64,000 nucleotides of DNA from Chryseobacterium sp. JAH (GCF_001507335.1 NZ_LMAH01000002.1:558001-622000), one strand, 5' to 3'; positions 17,563 to 26,388 are shown, counted from the first letter of the stretch. Translations and numbers: made by a program. The notes: a model not told the origin generated them from the letters alone.

Positions 17563-19719
17563 TCAAATCCCAAGTTGATTGCTGACCAGATTATAATAAT
17601 AATTTTTCTTTTCTAGTAATTCTTCATGACTTCCTCTTTCAACAAAAACTCCATCATGAAGTACCAAAATCTGATCTGCATTTTTTACTGTGCTGAGTCT
17701 ATGCGCAATAACCAGAACCGTTTTTCCTTTAAAAAAATCAAAAAGATTCTCCATAATTTCTTTTTCATTCTGAGTATCGAGCGCACTTGTTGCCTCATCT
17801 AAAAGAAAAATTGATGAATTTTTGTAGATCGCTCTTGCAATCAGAATTCTCTGTTTCTGTCCCGTACTCAGTGCCACTCCGTCATTTCCGATCATCGTAT
17901 CTAAACCTAAAGGAAACTGGCTGATGACTTTCTTTAGATTAGCAACTTTTACCGCATAATTTAGCAGATCGTCATTCATCTGATCTTGCCTCAGTGTAAT
18001 ATTGTTCCGTATACTTTCAGAGAAAACAAAACCTTCCTGTAGAACTGTTCCGGTGATTTTTCTCCAGCTGTTAAGAGAAAAATCTGACAACGGCGTTTTC
18101 CCAAAATATATTTTCCCTGAATCGGGCTCGTAAAAACGAAGAAGAAGCTTAAAAAGAGTTGTTTTTCCACTTCCGCTCTCACCCACAATGGCTGTTACCT
18201 TTCCTTTAGGAATAACCGCATTCAGATTTTTAAGAATTGCAAAATCGCCAAAACCAAAATTTACATTTTCAAGAACAATATCATCATCACTGCTCATTTC
18301 GACGGGTTCTTTTTCGATATTTTCAACCGGTCTTGTATGAACTTCAGAAATTCTCTCTAAACTGAGTTTTGCGTCCTGCGTAATCTGAATAAAATATAAA
18401 AGCTGATCAAACGGTGAATTCATCTGCCCAACAATGAAGCTTATCGCCAGCATCATTCCAAGTGTTAAATCGCCGTCGATGACTGCATACGCAGAAAATC
18501 CTGTGATAAGTATATTCTTCAACTGAGAAATAAACCCTGATCCGATCATCTGATATTGCGAAAGTTTCAGCGCTTTTTTATTTCTTATAAATAATTCCTG
18601 CTGAATATTTTCCCATTTAGATTGCTGAAAATTTTCTGATTGATTGATTTTAATTTCAGACATTCCCAAAACCATTTCATTTAACACATTCTGATTCTGG
18701 CTGTTGAGAATAAATTCTTTCTGATCTAAGATTTTTCTCTTATTTAAAAAAATAAAAATCCAGAACACTGAAAGAACACTCAGGGTAAAAAAAAGTCCCA
18801 AAATAATCAGATTGTAAGTTCCCAAAACCACCGAAAAAACGAGCAGATTAATAAACGAAAAAAGGATTGAAAGCGTATTGGTAGAAAGAAACGAGCTGAT
18901 ACGCTGATGATCTAAAATGCGCTGCTGGATATCTCCTACTCTCTTAGATTCAAAATAGGAAACCGGAAGATGAATGAGCTTTTCTATGAAATCACTGATG
19001 AGCTTGATATTGACTTTCGTGTTGACTTTCAACATGATCCAGCTTCTGATTAATTCCATCAAACTGTTTCCGAGAAAGAGCAGAATTTGAGCTCCCACAA
19101 TCATCAGCACAAGATTTTTCTCCTTCAGTTTTATTGCTTTATCTACCAAATTCTGTGTAAGAAAAGGAAAAATTAAAGTAATCACACTTGTGATCAATAA
19201 GGTGAAGAGCAGAAAAAACAGTGCTTTCTTATGAGGTTTTAAATATGTAAATAAAAAATTAAAACCATTTACGGGCTGATCTTCTTTCTTGCTGAAAAAT
19301 TCATCGGTCGCTTTAATGAGCAATGCTTTTCCAAGACCGTTTTCATCCAGCCAGCTTTCTTTAAATTCTTTCGTTGTGAGCTCTAATTTTCCATATTCAG
19401 GATCGGCAATTGTTATTGTATTTGAATGAATCTGAGGGATAAGAACTACGAAGTGCTCTTTTTTCCAATGCAAAATACAGGGTTTTGGAGCTTCGGAAAT
19501 CAGTTTTTCAAAATCAATTTCTACCGCTAAAGTTTCAAGCTTTAATTCTTCAGAAGCAGAAATCAAATCATGAAAACTCACCCCCGTTCTGGACTGAAAC
19601 GTAATCAGACGCAGGTATTCGGGAGAAAAGTTTTTACCGAAAAATTTTGTAATTATCCTAAGACAGGTTGGTCCGCAATCCATCGAATCGAGCTGTCTGT
19701 AATAGGTAATTTTTGCCAC
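17563..19719 (-). CDS. Peptidase-containing ABC exporter for the graspetide (C39 peptidase, TMD, NBD)
   Basis: A 718-residue half-transporter of the bacteriocin-exporter type. Residues 1-130 are a C39 cysteine peptidase with all catalytic residues: Cys15 in DSMDCGPTCL, His89 in KEHFVVLI and Asp106 in IADPEYG. Residues 165-440 contain six membrane helices. The ATPase follows with Walker A GESGSGKTT, signature LSTGQKQR, Walker B FLLDEATSALD and the switch His in IAHRLS. Such proteins cut leader peptides after Gly-Gly and export the core. The precursor at 21769-21963 has a GG at residues 27-28, making it the obvious substrate. It lies 9 bases after the second ligase gene. Confidence 0.95.
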   Translation of the reverse strand: MAKITYYRQLDSMDCGPTCLRIITKFFGKNFSPEYLRLITFQSRTGVSFHDLISASEELKLETLAVEIDFEKLISEAPKPCILHWKKEHFVVLIPQIHSNTITIADPEYGKLELTTKEFKESWLDENGLGKALLIKATDEFFSKKEDQPVNGFNFLFTYLKPHKKALFFLLFTLLITSVITLIFPFLTQNLVDKAIKLKEKNLVLMIVGAQILLFLGNSLMELIRSWIMLKVNTKVNIKLISDFIEKLIHLPVSYFESKRVGDIQQRILDHQRISSFLSTNTLSILFSFINLLVFSVVLGTYNLIILGLFFTLSVLSVFWIFIFLNKRKILDQKEFILNSQNQNVLNEMVLGMSEIKINQSENFQQSKWENIQQELFIRNKKALKLSQYQMIGSGFISQLKNILITGFSAYAVIDGDLTLGMMLAISFIVGQMNSPFDQLLYFIQITQDAKLSLERISEVHTRPVENIEKEPVEMSSDDDIVLENVNFGFGDFAILKNLNAVIPKGKVTAIVGESGSGKTTLFKLLLRFYEPDSGKIYFGKTPLSDFSLNSWRKITGTVLQEGFVFSESIRNNITLRQDQMNDDLLNYAVKVANLKKVISQFPLGLDTMIGNDGVALSTGQKQRILIARAIYKNSSIFLLDEATSALDTQNEKEIMENLFDFFKGKTVLVIAHRLSTVKNADQILVLHDGVFVERGSHEELLEKKNYYYNLVSNQLGI

Positions 19720-19728
19720 GCTTATCTT

Positions 19729-20736
19729 TTAAATTAAAACAGTATTACTTCTACGTTCAGATTGATTACAAAGCAAATCTGCAATACTTTTGGAGATGGC
19801 ATTATCTGATGTAAGATTATCGAGCCAAAAGAACTCTCCTGCAGCATTAATTTCTATAAAAAAATACTCATCTTCCGGAGAGACAATAATATCTATTGCT
19901 CCGTAATCGACGTGATAAACATCGAGAAGTTTTCTAATTTTAGATTCAATGTTTTCAGGAAGTTCAGTCTGAACCCATTTATCTAAAAGATTGACACCAT
20001 CTTTTCTCCAGTCTACTTTTGCGTCTTCAGACTGCTGAGAATCAATCTCGAAGGTGTAAATATCTTTTCCTACAACGGTAACGCGAAGCTCTTTCTTCTT
20101 CTCAATCTTTTTCTGAAACTGCATCGGACAATACAGCAGAGCATCTAGCCGATCCAGCTGATCTTCATTAATCTGATTGGTAAAAACCACATTTTCTACG
20201 CCGTCTTCATAAATTGCAAAACCGGTCTGCATTTTTGTGATGACACTTTTATGTTTCAAAATAAACTTTTTTGCTTCCTCAGGATTATTCGTGATACAGG
20301 TTTCAGGAATTTTAAAACCAATTTTAGAAGCAATTTTCAGCTGTTCCTCTTTGCTGTCTAATCTTCTGTAAACACTTGGCTTACCCAAAGAATAGCAGTC
20401 TAAAGACTCTAAAAAACCAAAAAGAGTATTTCTGATTTCTCCCATGGCTGCACCGAAAAACTTCTGATCAAGTTCCTCTTTAAGTCCGTTTCCGATATTG
20501 TATGCGCGTCTGTACCAAACGGTCGCAATATCATCGAGCCTGAATTTCCCTTCGGCATTTTCAAGAAAACTCATCCATTTCCCATCCTGAAAAGCCGTCG
20601 TAAGCTTATTTTTTAACGGATATAAATCGACATCGAAACGGATGACTTCAAAACCGTTTTTATAAATGTATTCCGTGACTTTATCGATTGAAAAATTATC
20701 TTCCGTGTGGGTGATGATTAATATTTTATTGTTCAT
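19729..20736 (-). CDS. ATP-grasp graspetide ligase, MdnC/MvdD-like (predicted ester-forming)
   Basis: A 335-residue ATP-grasp peptide ligase. The TVWYRR motif (about residue 92), the FAIYEDG segment, CPMQFQ near residue 206, VDWRKDG near residue 244, and the C-terminal IEINAAGEFFWL (metal-binding Glu and Asn) match my memory of microviridin MdnC/MvdD, which joins Thr/Ser side chains to Asp/Glu to make lactone rings. Assignment as the ester-forming member rests on EFFWL and is from memory, not an alignment. It overlaps the preceding ligase gene by 11 bases, which favours tightly coupled translation. Confidence 0.88.
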   Translation of the reverse strand: MNNKILIITHTEDNFSIDKVTEYIYKNGFEVIRFDVDLYPLKNKLTTAFQDGKWMSFLENAEGKFRLDDIATVWYRRAYNIGNGLKEELDQKFFGAAMGEIRNTLFGFLESLDCYSLGKPSVYRRLDSKEEQLKIASKIGFKIPETCITNNPEEAKKFILKHKSVITKMQTGFAIYEDGVENVVFTNQINEDQLDRLDALLYCPMQFQKKIEKKKELRVTVVGKDIYTFEIDSQQSEDAKVDWRKDGVNLLDKWVQTELPENIESKIRKLLDVYHVDYGAIDIIVSPEDEYFFIEINAAGEFFWLDNLTSDNAISKSIADLLCNQSERRSNTVLI

Positions 20737-21685
20737 TGGTGTGTATTCTTTTTAAAAGATAATCTGCAATTCTTTCTGCAATCGGAAAATCCAACTCCTT
20801 TTGAAGCATTCCCCATTCTCCCTGAGGGTTTACTTCCAGAAAATAATATTCTCCATCGGTACTTTTAATCATATCAATGGCTCCGAAACACAAGCCCATC
20901 TCATTCATCATTAACGTTAAATGATTTTCAATATTTCTGGGGAGCTGATAGGCTGACCAAAAATAATCGTCCCGAACAATGCGCCAGTCTGTATTTTTGC
21001 TGTTATTAATTTTTCCTGTAAAATATTCCCCATCAATATAAACAATTCTTAATTCATAGTCTTTTTCGATATACGGTTGAAAAATCATCGGACAATACAT
21101 GATATCTGACAGATGCTCAACATTATTTTCATCAATAATCGTTGTCGAAATCAAACTTTCACCATTCATATTCCTAGAAATAGTACCATGAAGTTTTGCT
21201 ATTGCCTTATTATTGCATTTTTCCTTTATAAACTTAAGAATTTCATCCTCATCGTTGGAAAAAAGGGTTGCAGGAATTTTCAATCCGTTTTTTTTAGCAA
21301 TTTGTAACTGATACATTTTATGAGCATCAGCCTTCTTCTCGTTTTCTAAAGGATTGATCCATGGCAAATGGTCCAACATTCTATACATATTGGCTCGCAG
21401 ACTTTCATATTCACTGATAAAAATCTTTTGATAATCTTTGTCTAAATCCATGGGACACTCTATTTCCCAGGATTTACGATGCCATACTGCCGTAAAATCT
21501 GTAGACTCTGTACGATTTCCATCCGCATCGGTAATTGAAAAAGAACCGTGAGTGATACTCAGTTTTTGGCTGTGATTCAGCTGATCAGAATTAAGTCTGA
21601 AATAAGAAATATTCTTAGAATTCAGGTACTCAAAGAAAAGATCAATCGTATAAAAATCCTGAGAATGCGTAATGCAGAGAATCAT
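20726..21685 (-). CDS. ATP-grasp graspetide ligase, MdnB/MvdC-like (predicted amide-forming)
   Basis: A 319-residue paralogue of the next gene. It starts ILCITHSQDFYTID, carries VWHRKSW near residue 67, CPMIFQPYIEKDYELRIV near residue 197, a TDWRIV block, FGAIDMIKS and the C-terminal LEVNPQGEWGML. The GEWGML ending is what I recall from MdnB/MvdC, the enzyme that links Lys to Glu by an isopeptide bond after the ester rings are made. The binding of the leader helix by such enzymes fits the PFFASFLE motif in the precursor. It lies 83 bases after the precursor gene, with a terminator hairpin between. Confidence 0.87.
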   Translation of the reverse strand: MILCITHSQDFYTIDLFFEYLNSKNISYFRLNSDQLNHSQKLSITHGSFSITDADGNRTESTDFTAVWHRKSWEIECPMDLDKDYQKIFISEYESLRANMYRMLDHLPWINPLENEKKADAHKMYQLQIAKKNGLKIPATLFSNDEDEILKFIKEKCNNKAIAKLHGTISRNMNGESLISTTIIDENNVEHLSDIMYCPMIFQPYIEKDYELRIVYIDGEYFTGKINNSKNTDWRIVRDDYFWSAYQLPRNIENHLTLMMNEMGLCFGAIDMIKSTDGEYYFLEVNPQGEWGMLQKELDFPIAERIADYLLKRIHTNEQ

Positions 21686-21695
21686 GATGCGCTTT

Positions 21696-21728
21696 ATTAA
21701 AAAAGGAAACTTAAAGTAAGTTTCCTTT
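21696..21728 (-). terminator. Intrinsic terminator / attenuator between precursor and ligase genes
   Basis: A perfect 11-bp stem, AAAGGAAACTT (21702-21712) and AAGTTTCCTTT (21718-21728), with a 5-base loop. Read on the minus strand it is followed by a T-run (TTTTTTAATAAA). Sitting between the precursor and the two ligase genes, it should stop most transcripts and so give far more precursor than enzyme, with read-through to the rest. Confidence 0.85.
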
Positions 21729-21768
21729 GGATATCAATTTGTTAACATGAATAATATTAAAATACGAC

Positions 21769-21963
21769 CTATACCGTAGATTCGTCGCCGTCAGACGGAT
21801 ATTTCATCGTTTGCTGACTGTCGAGACTTGGTTTTGTAACCCCATCCTTCAAAGGTGTTGTAGCTCCAAAACTTGTACTTCCTCCTTTCACCTCTTTAGA
21901 ATCTTTAATCTGACTTTCTAAAAACGAAGCAAAGAATGGTTTTTTCAACTTTTTCTTTTCCAT
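21769..21963 (-). CDS. Microviridin-type graspetide precursor peptide
   Basis: A 64-residue ribosomal peptide. The leader contains PFFASFLE at residues 9-16, matching the PFFARFLE helix that microviridin ligases bind. A Gly-Gly at 27-28 is the expected C39 cleavage site. The C-terminal core TMKYPSDGDEST (from residue 52) keeps every ring position of TxKxPSDx(D/E)(D/E): Thr52, Lys54, Ser57, Asp58, Asp60, Glu61. By analogy, Thr52-Asp58 and Ser57-Asp60 would be esters and Lys54-Glu61 an amide. The product is probably a serine-protease inhibitor secreted outside the cell. Only one core copy is present. Confidence 0.93.
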   Translation of the reverse strand: MEKKKLKKPFFASFLESQIKDSKEVKGGSTSFGATTPLKDGVTKPSLDSQQTMKYPSDGDESTV

Positions 21964-22015
21964 AATACATTTTTTTTATTGATTTGATAAATCTAAGTTA
22001 CAAAAAATATATTTC

Positions 22016-22023
22016 CAAAGATA
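22016..22023 (-). promoter_or_regulatory. Candidate -7 box for the graspetide operon
   Basis: TATCTTTG on the minus strand fits TAnnTTTG perfectly and lies 52 bases upstream of the precursor ATG, giving a leader of about 48 bases. No good -33 TTG is found at the usual distance, so an activator may be needed. Confidence 0.5.
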
Positions 22024-22065
22024 AAAAGATAACGATTTATGATAATTTTAACCTTTCTTAAATAA

Positions 22066-22851
22066 TTAAATAGTTAAGAAATTTCTGACAACCTCGCTAA
22101 AGTCTACCGGATTATCGGCTTGAACCCAATGAGCAGCATTTTTAATCTTAACAAACTGAGCTTTTGGAAACTGTTGCTTGATGGCAAACTCATCCTGCGG
22201 TAAAATATAGTTTGATTTTTCCCCTGCAATAAATAAGGTCTCTCCGTGGAAAACTCCGTATTTAATCGCATTTGAGACAAACTGATTGTATTTCTCCGAA
22301 AGTGTTTTCAGATTAAATCGCCAGTTCAGTTTTTTTGAATCTCCGTTTTCTTCCCAATACAGATTTTTAGCCAAAAACTGTATGGTTGATTTTTCCGGAA
22401 TATATTGCGTTAAAACGGCTTCAACCTCACTTCTTGACTTCACTTCATCAAAGTTTACCGTTTCCAATGCTTTAATAATTCCCTGATGATGCGGCGGGTA
22501 AGCTTTTGGTGCAATATCTACAACGATTAATTTCTCCACTTTTTCAGGATAATTGATAGCAAACTGCATCACGGCTTTTCCGCCTAAAGAATGTCCTAAA
22601 ACATGAGCTTTATCCATCCCATAATGATGCATATAATTGACAATATCATTTGCCAAATCGTCGTGAGACATTTCTTCTGAATGAAAACTTCTTCCATGAT
22701 TTCTTAGATCAATCAAATGAACAGGGAGTAACTCACCGAGTTCTTTTCCGAAACTTCCCCAGTTATCGAGCATTCCAAACAAACCGTGAAATACTAAAAG
22801 TGGTGTAGACGATAAATTCTCGCCGAATATTTTTGAATTTAAAATTTCCAT
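22066..22851 (-). CDS. Alpha/beta-fold hydrolase (YbfF-like esterase)
   Basis: A 261-residue cytosolic hydrolase. It has the oxyanion-side FHGLFGMLDNWGSFG near residue 22, the nucleophile elbow LGHSLGGKAVMQF (Ser near residue 87) and the catalytic His in NAAHWVQADNP near the C-terminus. This matches the YbfF/ABHD11 branch of short-acyl esterases. The physiological substrate is unknown. It lies 102 bases upstream of the graspetide precursor on the same strand but shows no sign of belonging to that cluster. Confidence 0.9.
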   Translation of the reverse strand: MEILNSKIFGENLSSTPLLVFHGLFGMLDNWGSFGKELGELLPVHLIDLRNHGRSFHSEEMSHDDLANDIVNYMHHYGMDKAHVLGHSLGGKAVMQFAINYPEKVEKLIVVDIAPKAYPPHHQGIIKALETVNFDEVKSRSEVEAVLTQYIPEKSTIQFLAKNLYWEENGDSKKLNWRFNLKTLSEKYNQFVSNAIKYGVFHGETLFIAGEKSNYILPQDEFAIKQQFPKAQFVKIKNAAHWVQADNPVDFSEVVRNFLTI

Positions 22852-22853
22852 TT

Positions 22854-22943
22854 TTTAGATATTAGATTTCAGACATCAAATTTCAGATTGCAATTTAACA
22901 ATCTTATGCAAGTCTGTTATCTGCAATCTAAAATCTAATGTCT
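22854..22943. repeat. Imperfect inverted repeat of the ATTAGATTTCAGA type
   Basis: The gap between the hydrolase and pdxJ reads AGATATTAGATTTCAGACAT at the left and ends GCAATCTAAAATCTAATGTCT at the right. The two ends are roughly reverse complements, with a 12-base insertion in the left arm. Such ATTAGATTT/CAGATT stretches look like the dispersed intergenic repeats of Chryseobacterium (from memory). It could fold into a long AT-rich hairpin in RNA. Confidence 0.45.
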
Positions 22944-22946
22944 TAT

Positions 22947-23666
22947 TTACCATTTTGCCAATCTCTTCAGATACGCCTGAACTGTATTTTCCATTCCCAT
23001 ATATAATGCTTCAGAAATCAAAGCATGACCAATGGAAACTTCCAACAAATTTGGAATATTATCTGCGAAATATTTCAAATTATCTAAACTTAAATCGTGA
23101 CCTGCATTAATCCCCAAACCGAATTTTTCTGCTTCGACAGCCGTTTCAATATAAGATTTGATTGCTTCTTCTTTATTTTTGGAATAGTTTGTTGCATATG
23201 CCTCTGTGTACAGTTCAATTCTGTCGGCTCCCGTTTCTGCGGCAAATTTTACCATTGCAGGATTTGGATCCAAGAAAATTGAAGTTCTGATTCCCGCATT
23301 TTTAAATTTAGCAATAACAGATTTTAGAAAATCCATGTTTTTTTCACAGTCCCAGCCTGCGTTTGAGGTTATGGCATCATCAGCGTCAGGAACCAAAGTA
23401 ACCTGTTCAGGTTTCACTTCCAAAACCATATCAATAAAATCTCTGTGCGGATTTCCTTCGATATTAAATTCGGTCGTCACCAAAGGTTTTAAATCATAGA
23501 CATCTTTTCTGGTGATATGTCTCTCATCCGGTCTTGGATGAATAGTGATTCCGTGGGCACCAAATTCCTGAATTTTAATTGCAGCTTCTGTTACACTCGG
23601 CGTTTCGCCACCTCTAGCGTTTCTGATGGTTGCAATTTTATTAATGTTTACGCTTAGTTTAGTCAT
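22947..23666 (-). CDS. pdxJ: Pyridoxine 5'-phosphate synthase PdxJ
   Basis: A 239-residue TIM-barrel enzyme that condenses 1-deoxyxylulose 5-phosphate with 3-amino-2-oxopropyl phosphate to give pyridoxine 5'-phosphate. Recognised motifs: LSVNINKIATIRNARGG at the start, HGITIHPRPDERHI near residue 41, GADRIELYTE near 145 and LGINAGHDLSLDNL near 184, ending with the phosphate loop VSIGHALISEAL. The start is placed at the ATG at 23666 because the 12 extra residues of a longer reading do not belong to the family. Confidence 0.96.
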   Translation of the reverse strand: MTKLSVNINKIATIRNARGGETPSVTEAAIKIQEFGAHGITIHPRPDERHITRKDVYDLKPLVTTEFNIEGNPHRDFIDMVLEVKPEQVTLVPDADDAITSNAGWDCEKNMDFLKSVIAKFKNAGIRTSIFLDPNPAMVKFAAETGADRIELYTEAYATNYSKNKEEAIKSYIETAVEAEKFGLGINAGHDLSLDNLKYFADNIPNLLEVSIGHALISEALYMGMENTVQAYLKRLAKW

Positions 23667-23755
23667 TATTATAGATGTTAGAAACAAGATTTTCGATATC
23701 AAATTTATGTGATTACATGAACTGAGTCCTTATCCCGAGTCTTATTATATTAAAT

Positions 23756-25021
23756 TTATTTTGGCAGACCGATCTGCATAATCTGCAAATCAAACTCTTT
23801 GGAAGCAACCAAAAGATGGTCAAAAATATCTGCCTGAATCTGCTCAAATTTTTCCCATTTCGAGTCGTTTGCAAAACAATAGACTTCCATCGGAAGACCC
23901 TGAGTGGTAATTTCAAGCTGACGAACCATGATTGGGCTTTCCTTATCGATTTCACGGTCGTTTTCAAGATATTTCTGAGCGTAATATCTGAATACCCCAA
24001 TATTGGTCAACTGTCTTCCGTTGATCACTTTATCTTTGTGCTGTATTTCTGCTTTCTCTAAATTGATCTCTGAAGTTTTTTCGTTCAGATACTCTGCAAT
24101 AAGATTGATATCTTTCAACCTCTCAATCTCTTCATTATTTAAAAATTTAAATGAATTGATATTAAAAAAGATTGATTTTTTGATTCTTCTTGTATTGGAT
24201 TCTGACATTACCTGAAGATTTTTAATTTCAGTGGTCAATAAATCATAAGTTGGAATTGACGAAATCGTTTTATCAAAATTGGTAATTTTGGTTGTCAGCA
24301 AATTTATTTCCAAAATATTTCCTTCGATATTATATTTTGGGATTCCGATCCAGTCGCCAACTTTCAGACTTCTTGATGTTGCTACGTGAATTCCTGTAAT
24401 AAATCCTAAAATAGTGTCCCTGAACACTAAAACCAAAACTGCAGTAATCGCTCCTAAACTCCCTACAATCGTAGTTCCTTTAATACCAAAAACCACACAA
24501 ATACTGACAATTGAGAATATAAAGATTCCAAGAATTTTTACGGTTTCTGAAATGGCGTTGATGGCCATTACTTTATAATAATCCTGTTTTATGGTAAAAT
24601 AGTATCTGAAACCCGTCAAAGATCTGTATAACATGCCTGCAAGAATGAGTACCAATCCTAAATTTACAGATCGGTGAATGAAAATAGTAGTTTGTTTTAA
24701 TGCACCCAAAAAGATTGATTCATGAATGGAGCCAACAATTGCCAAGGCGACAAAATGTGCCACAGAATTGGTAATCCGCGACTGGTAAATTGATTTTACA
24801 ACAGGGTATTTCTCCTCATTATGAAAGAAACGAAAGACATAATTGATTATGATTTTAAAAATTAAATCTAAAACCATAAAAATACCAAACAGCAAAGCCA
24901 TTTTCACGATAATATGAAAAACCCACTCAAATCCTGTGGGGGAAATCTTCGATATATAAATATATAGCTGTTCACTAAGTTCCTGCAAAAAACTTTTGGT
25001 ATCTTTTATTTCGTCTTTCAT
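23756..25021 (-). CDS. MscS-family mechanosensitive ion channel (YbdG-like)
   Basis: A 421-residue inner-membrane channel. Five hydrophobic helices lie in the first 190 residues, then the pore-lining helix (GSLGAITAVLVLVFRDTILG) and the MscS beta domain with GDWIGIPKYNIEGNILEINL. The cytosolic C-terminal part follows. This layout fits the miniconductance YbdG type, which opens under osmotic downshock. A -7 box TAAATTTG (25027-25034) lies five bases before the start codon, so the mRNA would have almost no leader. Confidence 0.9.
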   Translation of the reverse strand: MKDEIKDTKSFLQELSEQLYIYISKISPTGFEWVFHIIVKMALLFGIFMVLDLIFKIIINYVFRFFHNEEKYPVVKSIYQSRITNSVAHFVALAIVGSIHESIFLGALKQTTIFIHRSVNLGLVLILAGMLYRSLTGFRYYFTIKQDYYKVMAINAISETVKILGIFIFSIVSICVVFGIKGTTIVGSLGAITAVLVLVFRDTILGFITGIHVATSRSLKVGDWIGIPKYNIEGNILEINLLTTKITNFDKTISSIPTYDLLTTEIKNLQVMSESNTRRIKKSIFFNINSFKFLNNEEIERLKDINLIAEYLNEKTSEINLEKAEIQHKDKVINGRQLTNIGVFRYYAQKYLENDREIDKESPIMVRQLEITTQGLPMEVYCFANDSKWEKFEQIQADIFDHLLVASKEFDLQIMQIGLPK

Positions 25022-25026
25022 TATCG

Positions 25027-25034
25027 CAAATTTA
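25027..25034 (-). promoter_or_regulatory. -7 box directly before the mscS-type gene
   Basis: TAAATTTG on the minus strand fits TAnnTTTG, with five bases (CGATA) before the ATG at 25021. TTTTG lies 16 bases further upstream (25051-25055 region), a slightly short spacing. The transcript would begin within a base or two of the start codon. Confidence 0.5.
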
Positions 25035-25184
25035 ATAAAATTAGAATCAGCAAAACCTTTACCATAACAGATTTTAATAATTATTTTGAAAATTAATTGT
25101 AAATTCTATAAATTAAACATAAAAACAAAACACATTTAATAATAAATTCATTAATTTAGTAGTCTAAACCACAAAACTATTATC

Positions 25185-26360
25185 ATGAGAAAACTTAACT
25201 TTTTTTTAATTTTTATCATTCTATTATCTTTCGGAGCATGTCGTTCTGAATCAGAAAATCCAACCGAGATTACAGAAAACATTATGAAAACCGGAAAAGT
25301 ATCCGGAAAAGTAATTTCACAAAACGGGAGTAAACCTATTGGTGGAGCATCAGTTTTCACATTTGATGAAAAATATAAAATCTACCACACTTTTTCAGAT
25401 TCTGACGGTAACTTTACGTTAGAAGCTCCCGCTGGTGCAAGAACAGTTTATATTCAAACAGGAAACGGAAGCAACTTCCGAACAGAAATTTCTGCTACGA
25501 TTAAAGACAACGAAACGGTCAATTTAACTACTAATGAGACAAAGCTTAATCAGGTTGCGAAAATTGCATATGTAAAAGGTTCTTATGACAAGATCGAAGA
25601 CATCATTACAAACTTGGGATATACTGCAACAGAAATCACCAATGCAGATCTTGCAAATATCAATACGCTTGCGCAGTATGATATTATTTTCCTCAATTGT
25701 GGTTCACGAAACTATGCAGTCAACCAATCGCTTTATCCTGTGATTGATACCAATTTGGCTATTTTTGTTGCCAACGGAGGAAGTATTTATGCTTCTGACT
25801 GGGATGTAGCTTATCTGGTCGGCGGTACAAATAGTACAGATAATTGCGGAGTTTCAGGAGGCTTTGTTCCCGACGCAAAATTATGCTCAAAAAACATTGG
25901 CTCAAGCGGTCTTGTTGCAGCAAGTGTAAATAATGCAGGTTTAACTGCCGCACTGGGTTTCAATTCATTAAATATTAACTACGATTTGGCATCATGGCAG
26001 AAAATCATCACGTACGATTCTGCATATTGGGAAGTTTTGGTAAAAGATGCTACAACTAACGATGCTCTGATGCTTAGAACCAATCAGTTTACCGCTACAG
26101 GAATCCCTACGACACCAATCGGAAATGCTCCGAATACGAATTTTACAACAGTTTGCATTACGCTTCCTGGTAATATCCAGATCAGCATTTCAGTTCCTAC
26201 AGTTGCAGTTCCTTATCTAGTAGCACTCGGAGCTACCGTTGGTCCATGTTCTGGAGCATCAGGCAGCGGTTATATTTACTATACTACTTTTCATAATCAC
26301 GCCACAGGAAACATCGGTAGTGCTGGTGTAATTCTGCAGTACGTGATTGTTAATCTTTAA
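25185..26360 (+). CDS. Lipoprotein with a carboxypeptidase-like regulatory domain
   Basis: A 391-residue lipoprotein (lipobox SFGAC, Cys at residue 19). Residues 36-105 form a carboxypeptidase regulatory-like beta sandwich (SGKVISQNGSKPIGGASVFT, then GNFTLEAPAG). After it comes an alpha/beta domain of about 130 residues (KIAYVKGSYDKIEDIITNLG, then YDIIFLNCGSRN) that resembles the class I glutamine-amidotransferase-like or ThuA-like fold. The C-terminal part is Thr/Asn-rich. Likely displayed at the cell surface; function not known. It stands alone with its own terminator. Confidence 0.82.
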   Translation: MRKLNFFLIFIILLSFGACRSESENPTEITENIMKTGKVSGKVISQNGSKPIGGASVFTFDEKYKIYHTFSDSDGNFTLEAPAGARTVYIQTGNGSNFRTEISATIKDNETVNLTTNETKLNQVAKIAYVKGSYDKIEDIITNLGYTATEITNADLANINTLAQYDIIFLNCGSRNYAVNQSLYPVIDTNLAIFVANGGSIYASDWDVAYLVGGTNSTDNCGVSGGFVPDAKLCSKNIGSSGLVAASVNNAGLTAALGFNSLNINYDLASWQKIITYDSAYWEVLVKDATTNDALMLRTNQFTATGIPTTPIGNAPNTNFTTVCITLPGNIQISISVPTVAVPYLVALGATVGPCSGASGSGYIYYTTFHNHATGNIGSAGVILQYVIVNL

Positions 26361-26388
26361 AAATCGGCTTAAAAATTGATACTTAGAT

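Noticed and set aside
23713..24000. Minus-strand 95-residue frame overlapping the mscS-type gene
   Set aside because: It runs in another frame of the well-supported channel gene; no independent signal.
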